NCBI RefSeq assembly: GCF_900156745.1
Contig: NZ_LT707065.1
Location: 5,530,086 to 5,594,085, forward strand
Origin: Achromobacter sp. MFA1 R4
GTDB taxonomy: Bacteria > Pseudomonadota > Gammaproteobacteria > Burkholderiales > Burkholderiaceae_B
Reading direction: 5' to 3'
DNA: 64,000 nucleotides
In this document: positions 16,528 to 25,825 of the stretch, one piece after another
Position numbering within the stretch: the first letter of the stretch is position 1
Layout: each line of letters opens with the position of its first letter
Made by a program: the position numbers and the translations under genes
Notes under the pieces: generated by a model
Databases searched by the model: none
Seen by the model: only the letters and a program-made list of their open reading frames with translations
What the model was told of the DNA's origin: nothing

Positions 16528-17232
16528 TCAATGCACCGTCGTCCCATCCGGCGGCGTCTGGTTCAGCCCCAGCGCCGCTTCCCAGCTGCGCAGCGGCACG
16601 CAGGTCTGCAGGCGCACGATGGCGCGCTGGATCAGGGCGGGATGCAGTTCATGGCCGACCTGGGAGGCGATGTCGATGGTGGAGTCGCCGTGCAGTTCGG
16701 CCAGCCGGGCCTGCGCCGCCTGGGCGTTGGCCACGGCCATGACGGGATCGTTGGCGCCGTGCAGCAGATGAATGGTGGTGTATTGCGGCGCGGTTTTGGG
16801 CAGTTGCGCGTAGCGGCCCGAAAACGCGAGGACGCGGCCGGCCATGCCGTCGTGGGCCTGCACCAGTTCCAGCGCCATGATGGCGCCTTGCGAAAAACCG
16901 GCCAGCGCGGTGTCGGATTGCAGCAGGCCGAAGCGCGCCTGCGCGTCGCGCACGTAGGCTTCCAGGGGCGGCATTGCCTGGGCCACGCGGTCGGCGCGGT
17001 TTTCCTCGGTGACCCCGCGCACGGAGAACCACTGCCGGCCGGCGCCGCCGCCGTCGAACGGTTCGAAGCCTTCGGGGATCAGCACGGCCGCGCTCGGGAA
17101 GGCGGCGCGCAGCGCCTGGGCGAGAGGCGCCAGGTTGTCGGGTGACCCGCCCACGCCGTGCAGCAGAATGAAGAGCTGGCGCACGTCGACGCCCGGATCG
17201 GGAAGAAATTCGATAGAACTGGAAGACGCCAT
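16528..17232 (-). CDS. YpfH-like alpha/beta-hydrolase (carboxylesterase)
   Basis: A 234-residue cytosolic esterase of the phospholipase/carboxylesterase group. The oxyanion-hole loop is LLHGVGGSPDN (residues 23-33). The nucleophile is Ser114 in GFSQG, the acid is Asp162 in HGANDPVM, and the base is His194 or His197 in GHELHP. The start at 17232 (MASSSSIEF) gives the family length. A longer in-frame extension toward 17478 has no domain and is rejected. The SOS cassette diverges from it across a 289-base gap. The substrate is unknown. Confidence 0.88.
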   Translation of the reverse strand: MASSSSIEFLPDPGVDVRQLFILLHGVGGSPDNLAPLAQALRAAFPSAAVLIPEGFEPFDGGGAGRQWFSVRGVTEENRADRVAQAMPPLEAYVRDAQARFGLLQSDTALAGFSQGAIMALELVQAHDGMAGRVLAFSGRYAQLPKTAPQYTTIHLLHGANDPVMAVANAQAAQARLAELHGDSTIDIASQVGHELHPALIQRAIVRLQTCVPLRSWEAALGLNQTPPDGTTVH

Positions 17233-17480
17233 GAAACCGCTCCGTACTGGCTTGGGGACGTCAAACGGCGCCCCGATTGCCGCATTGTAAAAGGCGCGCC
17301 GCCTGGGAGCCTGCCCGGGTTTGCTGCGCGCCGCCCGGCGCGTCACCTGGCCATGATAGCGCCGGGACGAGCCCTGGGCACCGGCCCGTTCGTGGCCCGC
17401 GGCGCAGCACATGGCGATACGTCCGGCGGGTCTAAGTCTGGCCCCCCAGCCCGGTCCCCGGCGCCAAAGCCGGTACAATA

Positions 17481-17496
17481 CTGTATATTCATACAG
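17481..17496. promoter_or_regulatory. LexA binding site (SOS box) of the imu cassette
   Basis: CTGTATATTCATACAG is a perfect CTGT-N8-ACAG LexA box, 25 bases upstream of the imuA ATG. Position and match indicate SOS control of imuA-imuB-dnaE2. The rest of the 17233-17480 gap shows no other feature that I can support. Confidence 0.92.
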
Positions 17497-17521
17497 TCAT
17501 TTACCACCAGGCGTCCCCGCC

Positions 17522-18226
17522 ATGCAGTCCCCCGAACGTATCCATCCCGCGCTGTGGCGCGCCACGCAGTTGGCCCAGGGCGCCGCACGCACCCTGCCTA
17601 CCGGGCATGCGGCGCTCTCGGCCGAACTGCCCGACGGCGGCTGGCCGCTGGGATCGCTCGTCGAACTGCTGACCCCGCACCCCGGCATCGGAGAAATCCG
17701 CCTGCTGCGTCCCGCCCTTGCCCAGCTGGAAACACGCCGTCCCATTGCCCTGGTGCAGCCGCCGCATGTTCCCCACATCGCCAGCTGGATGAGCTGGCGG
17801 CTGGATCCCCGGCAATTGCTCTGGGTGGCGCCTGAAAAGCCGGTCGACGCCCTGTGGGCCACCGAACAGATCCTGAAAAACGGCAGTTGCGGCGCGCTGA
17901 TCTGCTGGCTGCCCCATGTGCGCCCCGAATCCCTGCGCCGCCTGCACCTGGCCGCCCAGGCCAGCGACCTGCTGTTCATCGCCGTGCGCCCGTCCCGCGC
18001 CGCGCAGAACGCCACGCCCGCCGCCCTGCGGCTGGCGCTGGCGCCTGCGCCGGGCGGCTTGTCCGTGCACATCCTCAAGCGCCGGGGGCCTGTCTGCGAC
18101 ACCCCGCTGTACGTGGGCCTGGAGCCCGGCGCCCTTACCCCTTCCACTCCCCGCCATGCGCCTCTGGATCGCCGCCTGCCTGCGCTGCCTGCCGCTGGAC
18201 GTCATACGCCCGCACTGGCCGCATGA
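17522..18226 (+). CDS. imuA: Translesion synthesis accessory protein ImuA
   Basis: A 234-residue RecA-like/SulA-related protein that acts with ImuB and DnaE2 in damage-induced mutagenesis. Recognisable blocks are the N terminus HPALWRATQLAQG, LPDGGWPLGSLVELL (a degenerate nucleotide-binding loop), WVAPEKPVDALWATEQILKNGSCGALICWLP (core KPVDALWATEQILKNG) and LLFIAVRPSRAAQNATPAALRLAL. It is the first gene behind the LexA box. Its last 71 bases overlap the imuB start in another frame. The C-terminal 25 residues after GLEPGALTP are low-complexity and lie within that overlap. Confidence 0.92.
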   Translation: MQSPERIHPALWRATQLAQGAARTLPTGHAALSAELPDGGWPLGSLVELLTPHPGIGEIRLLRPALAQLETRRPIALVQPPHVPHIASWMSWRLDPRQLLWVAPEKPVDALWATEQILKNGSCGALICWLPHVRPESLRRLHLAAQASDLLFIAVRPSRAAQNATPAALRLALAPAPGGLSVHILKRRGPVCDTPLYVGLEPGALTPSTPRHAPLDRRLPALPAAGRHTPALAA

Positions 18227-19625
18227 ACAGGAGGCGTTCGCCGTTCTGGACCAGGAACGGGTCGCCGCCCTGACACCCGCCGCCCGCCAGGCCGGCGTGA
18301 CGCCCGGCATGCGCCGCGCGGGCGCGGCGGCCATCGCCCCCGGCGTGGAACTGCTGCCGCGCAATGCGCAGGCCGAAGCCGAGGCCCTGCAGGGCGCGGC
18401 GCTGGCCTTGCTGCAGTACACCCCTGAAATCGCGCTGGCCGACGGCGACACCGTGCTGCTGAACGTGGGCGCCAGCCTGATGTTCTTCCGCGGGCCGCGC
18501 GCACTGGCACGGCGGGTGGCCGCGACGCTGCGCGCGCTGGACCTGCGCATGACCCTGGGCATGGCCCCCACCGCCACGGGCGCCTGGCTGCTGGCGCGGC
18601 GTGCCGGCCGGGGCGTCCCCCGGCGCACGCTGAAGCTGTCCACCCTGGCGCGGCGGCTCGATGCCCTGCCCCTGTCGCTGCTGCCCCAGGCGCACGACCG
18701 CCGGCACTGGCTGGACGACATCGGCTGCCACACGCTGGCACACCTGCGCGCCCTGCCGCGCGCGGGCCTGCAGCGGCGCAGCGCGCCCGACCTGCTGCAG
18801 GCCCTGGACGCCGCCTACGGCCAGGTGCCCGAACTCCACCGCTGGATCGAACCGCCGCATCGGTTTTCGCGGCGCATCGAACTCATGGACTATATGGAGC
18901 ACACCGACGCGGTGCTGGCCGTCGCGGGCCGCCTGGCCGAACAATTGGGCGGCTGGCTGGCCGCCCGGCAGTTGGCCGTCCAGCGCGTGGTGCTCAGCAT
19001 GGACCACGAACGCGGCCGCCACGCCCGGCCGCCCACCGAACTGGAACTGGCCCTCGCGCAGCCCGTCTGGCAGGCGCGGCAGCTCCTGCCGCTGCTGCGC
19101 GAAAAACTGAACCACTTCACGCTGGAAGCTCCCGTCATCGCCGTCACGCTGCAGGCGCCCGACACGGTCGAGCAGCCCGCCGCCAGCACCACCCTGTTTC
19201 CCGAGCCGGGCGGCACCGCCGCCGACCACGCGCGGCTCCTGGACCTGCTGGTGGCGCGCCTGGGCCGCGACCGGGTGCGCCACGCCCGGCCCGTCGCCGA
19301 CCACCGCCCCGAGACCGCCAATGCCTGGGGCGACGCGCTGGCCGCGCCCCAGCGCCCCGACCCGCTGCCGCCCCTGCTCGAACGTCCCTTCTGGCTGCTG
19401 GAAACCCCGCAGCCCCTGAAGCTGTCCGGCCATCGGCCCCAATACGGCGGGCAGGCGCTGCGGCTGATGCGCGGTCCCGAACGCATCGAAAGCGGCTGGT
19501 GGGATCCGGTCCTGACCGTGCGCGATTACTTCGTCGCCGAAGACGCGGCCGGCGCGCGCTACTGGATCTACCGCGAGCGCGATGCCGAGGACGCCCGCTG
19601 GTTCCTGCACGGACTGTACGCCTGA
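18156..19625 (+). CDS. imuB: Y-family polymerase-like protein ImuB
   Basis: A 489-residue DinB/UmuC-fold protein that lacks polymerase activity. In ImuB proteins the catalytic carboxylates are lost, and that is seen here: the first active-site strand reads LWIAACLRCLPLDV, and the SIDE block is replaced by TVLLNVGASLMFF. It bridges ImuA, DnaE2 and the sliding clamp. A QLLPLL segment near residue 309 resembles a clamp-binding motif but is not proven. The fingers/thumb region (HTLAHLRALPRAGLQRR) and the little-finger-like part follow in order. The ATG at 18156 lies inside imuA. dnaE2 begins 1 base after the stop. Confidence 0.92.
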   Translation: MRLWIAACLRCLPLDVIRPHWPHEQEAFAVLDQERVAALTPAARQAGVTPGMRRAGAAAIAPGVELLPRNAQAEAEALQGAALALLQYTPEIALADGDTVLLNVGASLMFFRGPRALARRVAATLRALDLRMTLGMAPTATGAWLLARRAGRGVPRRTLKLSTLARRLDALPLSLLPQAHDRRHWLDDIGCHTLAHLRALPRAGLQRRSAPDLLQALDAAYGQVPELHRWIEPPHRFSRRIELMDYMEHTDAVLAVAGRLAEQLGGWLAARQLAVQRVVLSMDHERGRHARPPTELELALAQPVWQARQLLPLLREKLNHFTLEAPVIAVTLQAPDTVEQPAASTTLFPEPGGTAADHARLLDLLVARLGRDRVRHARPVADHRPETANAWGDALAAPQRPDPLPPLLERPFWLLETPQPLKLSGHRPQYGGQALRLMRGPERIESGWWDPVLTVRDYFVAEDAAGARYWIYRERDAEDARWFLHGLYA

Positions 19626-19626
19626 C

Positions 19627-22600
19627 ATGCGCGACGACGACGACGCCCCCGATCCGCTGGACCCGGCTGACACCCTGGCCGGCTTGCCCGGCTATGCCGA
19701 GCTGCAATGCCAGTCCAATTTTTCCTTCCTGCAGGGCGCCTCGCACCCCGAGGAACTGGCCGCGCGCGCCGCCGAACTCGGCTACGCCGCGCTGGCCCTG
19801 ACCGACGAATGCTCGCTGGCGGGCGTGGTGCGCGCCCACACCGAGGCCAAGACCCTGAAGCTGCCCCTGATCGTCGGCGCCACCTTCCAGTTGCGCGCCG
19901 CGCCCGATGCCGCGCCGCTGGGCCTGACCCTGCTGGCGCAGACGCGCGAAGGCTACGGCAACCTCTCCGAACTCATCACGCTGGCCCGCACCCGGGCGCC
20001 CAAGGGCGAGTACCGGCTCTCCCCGCAAGACCTCGCCGATCCGCCCGGCGGCTACGCGCATCTACGCAGCCTGCCGGAATGCCTGGCCATCCTGACGCCC
20101 GCCTACGGCACCGACGCCGACCGCATGGCCGAGCAGGCGAGCTGGCTGGCGCGCCTTTTCCCCGGCCGCGCCTGGGTGGGACTGACCCTGTTGCACCAGT
20201 CGCGCGACGACCTGCACCGCGCCGCCGTCGAACACGCGGCCCAGGCGTCGCAACTGCCCGTGGTAGCGGTCGGGCAGGTCCAGATGCATATCCGCTCGCG
20301 CAAGCCGCTGCACGATACGCTGACCGGCATCCGCACCCGCCGGCAGGTGTCGCAATGCGGCTACGAACTGTCCGGCAATGCCGAACAACACCTGCGCAGC
20401 CGCATGCGGCTGGCCAGCCTGTACCCGCCCGACGCCCTGGCGCAGACCCTGGCCGTGGCGCGCCGCTGCACGTTTTCGCTGGACGAGCTGCGCTACGAAT
20501 ATCCCGACGAGATCGTGCCGCCCGGCCATACGCCGGCCAGCTACCTGCGCCAGGAGGCGCTGGCCGGCGCCCGCCGGCGCTTTCCGGCGGGCGTGCCGGA
20601 CAACGTGGCCGCGCAGATCGAAAAAGAGCTGGAGCTGATCGCCGACCTGGGCTACGAAGCCTACTTCCTGACGGTCTACGACATCGTCCAGCACGCCCGC
20701 AGCATCGGCATCCTGTGCCAGGGCCGGGGCTCGGCCGCCAACTCCGCCGTGTGCTATTGCCTGGGAATCACCGCGGTGGACCCGCAGCGCGGCAACAACC
20801 TGTTCGAACGCTTCATCAGCAAAGAGCGCAACGAACCGCCCGACATCGACGTGGACTTCGAGCACCAGCGGCGCGAAGAAGTCATCCAGTACATCTACGG
20901 CAAGTATGGCCGCGAACGCGCCGCCCTGACCGCCGTGGTCATCTCGTACCGGCCGCGCAGCGTGCTGCGCGATACCGGGCGCGCGCTGGGGGTGGACCCG
21001 GGCGTCATCGATGCCGTGGCCCGCGCTCACCAGTGGTGGGACGGCAAAAAAGAAATGCTGCGCACGCTGGGCGCCTGCGGCCTGGACCCCGAATCCCGGG
21101 TGGCTCGCCAGTGGGCGTCGCTGGCGCAGACCATGATGGGCTTTCCGCGCCACCTGTCGCAGCATCCGGGCGGTTTCGTGATCTCGCGCGGCAAGCTCTC
21201 GCGCCTGGTGCCCATCGAGAACGCCGCCATGCAGGACCGCAGCGTCGTGCAGTGGGACAAGGACGACCTGGACGCCCTGAAGCTGCTGAAGGTGGACGTG
21301 CTGGCGCTGGGCATGCTGTCGGCCTTGCGCCGCACGCTGGAACTGGCCAGCCAGCGCCGGGGCCGGCCGCTGACCCTGCAGGACATCCCCGAAGGCGACG
21401 CGCCCACCTACGACATGATCTGCGATGCCGACACCATCGGCGTGTTCCAGATCGAGTCGCGCGCCCAGATGACCATGCTGCCGCGCCTGCGTCCGCGCGA
21501 ATACTACGACCTGGTGGTGCAGGTGGCCATCGTGCGCCCTGGACCGATCCAGGGCGGGATGGTCCACCCCTACCTGCGGCGCCGCCAGAAGAAAGAGCCC
21601 GAAACCTACCCCAGCGAAAGGGTGCGCGGCGTGCTCAGCCGGACCATGGGCGTGCCCATCTTCCAGGAACAGGTGATGCAGATCGCGGTGGTGGCGGCCG
21701 GCTTCTCGCCCGGCGAGGCCGACCAGTTGCGCCGGTCCATGGCCGCGTGGCGGCGCAAGGGCGGCGTGGACAAGTTCCGCGTCAAGCTGGTGGGCGGGCT
21801 GCTGGCGCACGGCTACACGCTGGAGTTCGCCGAGGCCCTGTTCCGGCAGGTGGAGGGGTTCGGCGAATACGGTTTTCCGGAAAGCCATGCCGCCAGCTTC
21901 GCCCTGCTGGCCTACGCCAGTTCCTGGCTCAAGCGCCACGAACCGGAAGCCTTCCTCGCGGCCCTGCTCAATTCCCAGCCCATGGGCTTTTACGCGCCCG
22001 CGCAACTGGTGCAGGACGCCCGGCGCCACGGGGTCTGCATCCTGCCCGCCGACGTCACCGTCAGCGGCTGGGACGCCGCGCTGGAAGAACCGCCTCCCGG
22101 CCATCCGGGCGCCGCGCGCCGCGCGCACGCCCACGCGCCGCCGGCCGAGCCGCCCCGCCCCGCCGTGCGGCTGGGCCTGGGCCTGATCCAGGGCATGCGC
22201 GAGGACGCCGTCCGCCGCATCGAGGCCGCCCGGGCCGACGCGCCCTTTGCCAACACGGCCGACCTGGCCCGGCGCGCCGGACTCAACCGCCACGACCTGA
22301 ACGCGCTGGCCGCTGGCGACGCCCTGCGCACGCTGGCGGGCCACCGGCGCCAGGCCAGTTGGGAGGCCGCCGCCAGCGTGCAAAGCCGCGACCTGCTGCG
22401 CGATGCCGAAATCGTGGACGCCCAGGCCCCGCAACTGTCCGCCCCGACCGAAAGCCAGACCGTGGCCGCCGATTACCGCAGCGTGGGCCTGACGCTGCAC
22501 AGCCATCCCGTGGCGCTGCTGCGCCCCCAACTGGCCGCGCGCAATTTCCAGCCGGCCTCGGTGCTGAACGGCTACCCCAACAAGCGCGTCGCGCGCGCCT

Positions 22601-22866
22601 GCGGCATCGTCACGGTGCGCCAGCGCCCCCAGACCTCCAAGGGCGTCATCTTCGTGACGCTCGAAGACGAGACGGGCCCCGTCAACGTGGTGGTGCGCCC
22701 CGACCTGATCGAACGCCAGCGCCGTGAACTCCTGGGCGCTACGCTCTTGGGCGTGTTCGGCGCCTGGCAGAGCGTCGACGGCGTGCGCCACCTGATCGCG
22801 CAGCGGCTGGTGGACATGTCCGACCTGCTGGGCGGACTGGCGGCGCACAGCCGCAACTTTCACTGA
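19627..22866 (+). CDS. dnaE2: Error-prone DNA polymerase DnaE2 (ImuC)
   Basis: A 1079-residue C-family polymerase alpha subunit used for translesion synthesis after DNA damage. Domains in order: PHP (residues about 17-260; ELQCQSNFSFLQGASHPEEL and ALTDECSLAGVVRAH, with a degenerate first metal site); the palm with catalytic acids in PDIDVDF (about 405-411) and the third in the later VDVLALGML region; fingers (HLSQHPGGFVIS, then YDMICDADTIGVFQIESRAQM with core DTIGVFQIESRAQM); a tandem HhH (EDAVRRIEAARAD...RRAGLNRHDLNALA); and an OB fold near the C terminus (VTVRQRPQTSKGVIFVTLEDE). The C-terminal tau-binding part of replicative DnaE is absent, as expected. Confidence 0.96.
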   Translation: MRDDDDAPDPLDPADTLAGLPGYAELQCQSNFSFLQGASHPEELAARAAELGYAALALTDECSLAGVVRAHTEAKTLKLPLIVGATFQLRAAPDAAPLGLTLLAQTREGYGNLSELITLARTRAPKGEYRLSPQDLADPPGGYAHLRSLPECLAILTPAYGTDADRMAEQASWLARLFPGRAWVGLTLLHQSRDDLHRAAVEHAAQASQLPVVAVGQVQMHIRSRKPLHDTLTGIRTRRQVSQCGYELSGNAEQHLRSRMRLASLYPPDALAQTLAVARRCTFSLDELRYEYPDEIVPPGHTPASYLRQEALAGARRRFPAGVPDNVAAQIEKELELIADLGYEAYFLTVYDIVQHARSIGILCQGRGSAANSAVCYCLGITAVDPQRGNNLFERFISKERNEPPDIDVDFEHQRREEVIQYIYGKYGRERAALTAVVISYRPRSVLRDTGRALGVDPGVIDAVARAHQWWDGKKEMLRTLGACGLDPESRVARQWASLAQTMMGFPRHLSQHPGGFVISRGKLSRLVPIENAAMQDRSVVQWDKDDLDALKLLKVDVLALGMLSALRRTLELASQRRGRPLTLQDIPEGDAPTYDMICDADTIGVFQIESRAQMTMLPRLRPREYYDLVVQVAIVRPGPIQGGMVHPYLRRRQKKEPETYPSERVRGVLSRTMGVPIFQEQVMQIAVVAAGFSPGEADQLRRSMAAWRRKGGVDKFRVKLVGGLLAHGYTLEFAEALFRQVEGFGEYGFPESHAASFALLAYASSWLKRHEPEAFLAALLNSQPMGFYAPAQLVQDARRHGVCILPADVTVSGWDAALEEPPPGHPGAARRAHAHAPPAEPPRPAVRLGLGLIQGMREDAVRRIEAARADAPFANTADLARRAGLNRHDLNALAAGDALRTLAGHRRQASWEAAASVQSRDLLRDAEIVDAQAPQLSAPTESQTVAADYRSVGLTLHSHPVALLRPQLAARNFQPASVLNGYPNKRVARACGIVTVRQRPQTSKGVIFVTLEDETGPVNVVVRPDLIERQRRELLGATLLGVFGAWQSVDGVRHLIAQRLVDMSDLLGGLAAHSRNFH

Positions 22867-22879
22867 GGTTTTCCGACCT

Positions 22880-22896
22880 GGCCCCTTTTCGGGGCC
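22880..22896 (+). terminator. Short GC hairpin after dnaE2
   Basis: The 6-bp stem GGCCCC / GGGGCC has a TTTTC loop and lies 14 bases after the dnaE2 stop. No T run follows the stem, so intrinsic termination is doubtful. Confidence 0.3.
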
Positions 22897-23009
22897 CCCG
22901 GCCCGCCGCGGACCGTTGCAGGGCGTGCACGCGCCCGGCGCGCCCTAAGCACAGCGCCTCGCCGCTGGTCTATCATGGCTTTTTGTCCGCTCGTTGTAAG
23001 GAGTCCTAC

Positions 23010-23387
23010 ATGATCCGCAAGCTGATCCCCTTCCTGCTGGTTGCCAGCCTGGCCGCGTGCGCCAATACCGGCGGCTCGCGCACGTCCAGCGCGCCGGCCT
23101 CCAGCTCCTCGGATGCGTCCTCGAGCGTCGGCGCCGGGACTTCCTACGGTTCGTCGTCGGCCATGCCCGGCAGCACCAGCGGCAAGACCTGCGACGCGGG
23201 CCCGCTGCAGTCGCAGATCGGCCAGAAGGCCACGCCGTCCGTCATGGAAGACCTGCGCACGCGCAGCGGCAGCACCACCGCGCGCATGCTGCGCCCGGGC
23301 CAGGTGGTCACGATGGAATACAACAACACCCGCCTGAACCTCATCGTGGACGACAAGGACGTCATGACCGCGATCCGCTGCGGCTAG
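23010..23387 (+). CDS. I78-family peptidase inhibitor lipoprotein
   Basis: The protein has 125 residues. A lipoprotein signal with lipobox LAAC ends at Cys17 (FLLVASLAAC), followed by a Ser/Gly-rich linker (residues about 20-55), then the I78 inhibitor domain: CDAGPLQSQIGQKATPSVMEDL...RMLRPGQVVTMEYNNTRLNLIVDDKDVMTAIRCG, of which VTMEYNNTRLNLIVDD is the core. Two cysteines at the domain ends may pair. I78 proteins inhibit serine proteases such as elastases and subtilisins. Here the protein would be tethered in the envelope. A strong Shine-Dalgarno (AAGGAG) fixes the start. The stop overlaps the convergent LysR gene by 4 bases. Confidence 0.88.
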   Translation: MIRKLIPFLLVASLAACANTGGSRTSSAPASSSSDASSSVGAGTSYGSSSAMPGSTSGKTCDAGPLQSQIGQKATPSVMEDLRTRSGSTTARMLRPGQVVTMEYNNTRLNLIVDDKDVMTAIRCG

Positions 23388-24343
23388 GCCACTCCGGCGG
23401 CGGGCGGCACATGGGGCAGGAACGCCCCCGCCACTTCGAACGCGCACTCTTCGCGCGCGATGTCGATCACCCGGGAGACCACCGGGTTGACGATGTTCTT
23501 CTTATGGACCGCGTAGTAATTGATGGTCGGCAGGTCCGGCTGCACATTCAGCCGGCACAGCGCCCCGCGCGCCACCAAGGGCGCGAAATACGCGCCCGGC
23601 AGGTAGCTGATGCCCAGGCCCAGCATCGTCAGCTGGGCCATCATTCCCAGGCTGTTGCACGTCAGCACGCGCTTGACCGGCATCCCCTGCTCCGCGAACC
23701 AGGCGTCATACAGGTGCGAGAGCGCGGAATTCGTGGGTTGGGAAATCACCGGATAGGGCGCCAGGTCCTGCGGCGTCAGGTTCGCCGAGACATCGATATC
23801 CAGCGCCGGACTGGCCATCCAGACATTGGTGACCGCGCCCAGGTGGGTGCAATCGTACTGGTAGCCCCAGAACGGCCCCGGCATGATCGCCAGGTCCAGC
23901 TCGTCCTTTTCCAGCCGCTCGTACAGCGTGATGCCGCCGTCGATCTCGGGCATCAGCTGCACGCGCGGGTAGCGCTGGCTGATCTGCTTGATCAGCCCCG
24001 CCAGCCAGGTCATGCCGACCAGTTCCGTCACGCCCAGCCGCACCACGCCCTCGAAGCTGGCCGGATCGGCCATGTTCTGGACGATGCGGCTGTTCAGTTC
24101 CAGCATCTGGCCCGCCAGCTCGAACAGCTTGCGGCCCTGCGGCGTCATGAGCAGCTTCTTGGCCCGCCGCTCGAACAAGGGCGAGCCGGCAAAGGCCTCC
24201 AGTTCCCCCACCCGCTTGGCCACGGCCGATTGGGTGGTGTGCAGCTTGCGCGACGACGCGCTGAAGCTGCCCAGTTCGGAACTCCAGTAGAAAGCCTCTA
24301 GCTGTTTGAGGGTGTACATCGCCGCGGACGAAGAAAAGCGCAT
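23384..24343 (-). CDS. LysR-family transcriptional regulator
   Basis: A 319-residue LTTR. The HTH is near the N terminus (LKQLEAFYWSSELGSFSASSRKL, then TTQSAVAKRVGELEAF), followed by the effector domain (VVRLGVTELVGMTWLAGLI, DLAIMPGPF). The ATG at 24343 is used. The ATG at 24319 (MYTLKQ) is equally close to the family start. It is the last gene on the same strand as the aldolase/aminotransferase/ABC importer set, 43 bases beyond the ATPase gene, so it may be cotranscribed and control that set. Its likely operator is the dyad at 29507-29529. Confidence 0.88.
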   Translation of the reverse strand: MRFSSSAAMYTLKQLEAFYWSSELGSFSASSRKLHTTQSAVAKRVGELEAFAGSPLFERRAKKLLMTPQGRKLFELAGQMLELNSRIVQNMADPASFEGVVRLGVTELVGMTWLAGLIKQISQRYPRVQLMPEIDGGITLYERLEKDELDLAIMPGPFWGYQYDCTHLGAVTNVWMASPALDIDVSANLTPQDLAPYPVISQPTNSALSHLYDAWFAEQGMPVKRVLTCNSLGMMAQLTMLGLGISYLPGAYFAPLVARGALCRLNVQPDLPTINYYAVHKKNIVNPVVSRVIDIAREECAFEVAGAFLPHVPPAAGVA

Positions 24344-24386
24344 GGAAACCCTCACATTATCCTCGCGGCCGCGCGGCCCCGGGAGT

Positions 24387-25121
24387 TCAGCCGCGCGGAT
24401 GCAGGATGTCCGCCAGGAAACGCTGGGCGCGCGGATGCGCCGGGGCGCTGAAGAAGCGCTCGGGCGTGTCCACTTCCAGGATCTCGCCCGCGTCCATGAA
24501 CACCACGCGATCGCACACGTCGCGCGCGAAGCCCATTTCGTGGGTCACGCACACCATCGTCATGCCGTCCTTGGCCAGGCCCTTCATCACCTGCAGCACC
24601 TCGCCCACCATCTCCGGGTCCAGCGCGCTGGTCGGCTCATCGAACAGCATCACCGGCGGCTGCAGGGCCAGCGCCCGCGCGATCGCCACGCGCTGCTGCT
24701 GGCCGCCCGACAGCGATCCCGGATAGGCGTCGATCTTGTGCGCCAGCCCCACGCGGTCGAGCAGGCCGCGCGCCAGTTCCACCGCCTGCTTGCGCGGCTG
24801 CTTGCGGATGTTGACGGGCGCAAAGATCACGTTCTCCAGCACGCTCATGTGCGGGAACAGGTTGAACTGCTGGAACACGAAGCCGATCTTCTGGCGCAGC
24901 GCGTTCAGGTTGGCGCCCTTCTCGTAGATATCGGCGCCATCGATCAGGATGCGGCCCTTCTCGATGGGCTCCAGCCGGTTGACGGTGCGGATCATGGTGG
25001 ACTTGCCCGACCCCGACGGGCCGCACACCACCACGACCTCGCCCCGCGCCACCGCCAGGTCCACATCCTTGAGCACATGATGCTCGCCGTACCACTTGTT
25101 GACTTTCTCGAGTTTGATCAT
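24387..25121 (-). CDS. Polar amino-acid ABC transporter, ATP-binding subunit
   Basis: A 244-residue GlnQ-type ATPase that powers the importer encoded upstream. Walker A is GPSGSGKS (residues 34-41). The Q-loop lies in [18 protein letters not shown], the signature is [15 protein letters not shown], Walker B is [13 protein letters not shown], and the H-loop is VTHEMGFA. It follows the second permease by 11 bases. The PHMSVLEN and [10 protein letters not shown] sequences place it in the histidine/glutamate/glutamine group. Confidence 0.95.
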   Translation of the reverse strand: MIKLEKVNKWYGEHHVLKDVDLAVARGEVVVVCGPSGSGKSTMIRTVNRLEPIEKGRILIDGADIYEKGANLNALRQKIGFVFQQFNLFPHMSVLENVIFAPVNIRKQPRKQAVELARGLLDRVGLAHKIDAYPGSLSGGQQQRVAIARALALQPPVMLFDEPTSALDPEMVGEVLQVMKGLAKDGMTMVCVTHEMGFARDVCDRVVFMDAGEILEVDTPERFFSAPAHPRAQRFLADILHPRG

Positions 25122-25132
25122 GTTTTGTTCCT

Positions 25133-25825
25133 TTAGGCCATGGCGCGCGAGCGGCGGATGCGCAGGTCCAGCCAGCTCACGCCGCGGCTCAGGCTGAAGC
25201 ACACCACGAAGTAGATGATGGCCAGGATGCCGAACACCTGCAGCGGCTGGGTCAGCACCAGGTTGTTGACCTGATTGGCGGCAAAGGTCAGTTCGTTGAC
25301 GCTGATGACATAGCCCAGCGAGGTTTCCTTGATGGTGGAGACGAACTGGCTGGTCATGCTGGGCAGCACGTTAAAGAGCGCCTGCGGCAGCACCACCTTG
25401 CGCATCGTCGTCCAATAGCCCACGCCCAGCGAGCGCGAGGCCTCGATCTGACCGCGCGGCACCGCCTCGATGCCGGAGCGGATCACCTCGGACAGATAGG
25501 CGCTTTCATAGACCACCAGCGCGAAGATCAGCGTCCAGAAGCCGCTGACCACCTGGCCGGTGAGCTTGGGCACGACGAAATACGCCCAGAAGATCAGCAT
25601 CAGCAGCGGCATCCCGCGCACCACATTGACGAGCGCCTTGCTCGCCGTGCGCAGCCAGCCGTAGGGGCTGACCCGGGCCAGCGCGATCAAAAGCGCCAGC
25701 GGCAGCGACATGGCCAGGCCCAGGGCCGCCAGAATCAGCGTCAGCGCCAGTCCGCCCAGCGGGCCGTTCGGGTATTGGCCCACGAGCAGCGTGGGCCAGT
25801 ATTGCATCAGGAGATCAAGCACCAT
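25133..25825 (-). CDS. Amino-acid ABC transporter permease (HisM/GltK type)
   Basis: The protein has 230 residues and five or six membrane helices. The EAA loop, which contacts the ATPase, is [30 protein letters not shown] (core [20 protein letters not shown]). The N-terminal [25 protein letters not shown] and [16 protein letters not shown] are typical of polar amino-acid permeases. It overlaps the first permease gene by 11 bases. Confidence 0.94.
   Translation of the reverse strand: MVLDLLMQYWPTLLVGQYPNGPLGGLALTLILAALGLAMSLPLALLIALARVSPYGWLRTASKALVNVVRGMPLLMLIFWAYFVVPKLTGQVVSGFWTLIFALVVYESAYLSEVIRSGIEAVPRGQIEASRSLGVGYWTTMRKVVLPQALFNVLPSMTSQFVSTIKETSLGYVISVNELTFAANQVNNLVLTQPLQVFGILAIIYFVVCFSLSRGVSWLDLRIRRSRAMA

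Noticed and set aside
20062..22863. Long minus-strand frame opposite dnaE2
   Set aside because: It mirrors dnaE2 codons and has no recognisable domain, start signal or neighbour.
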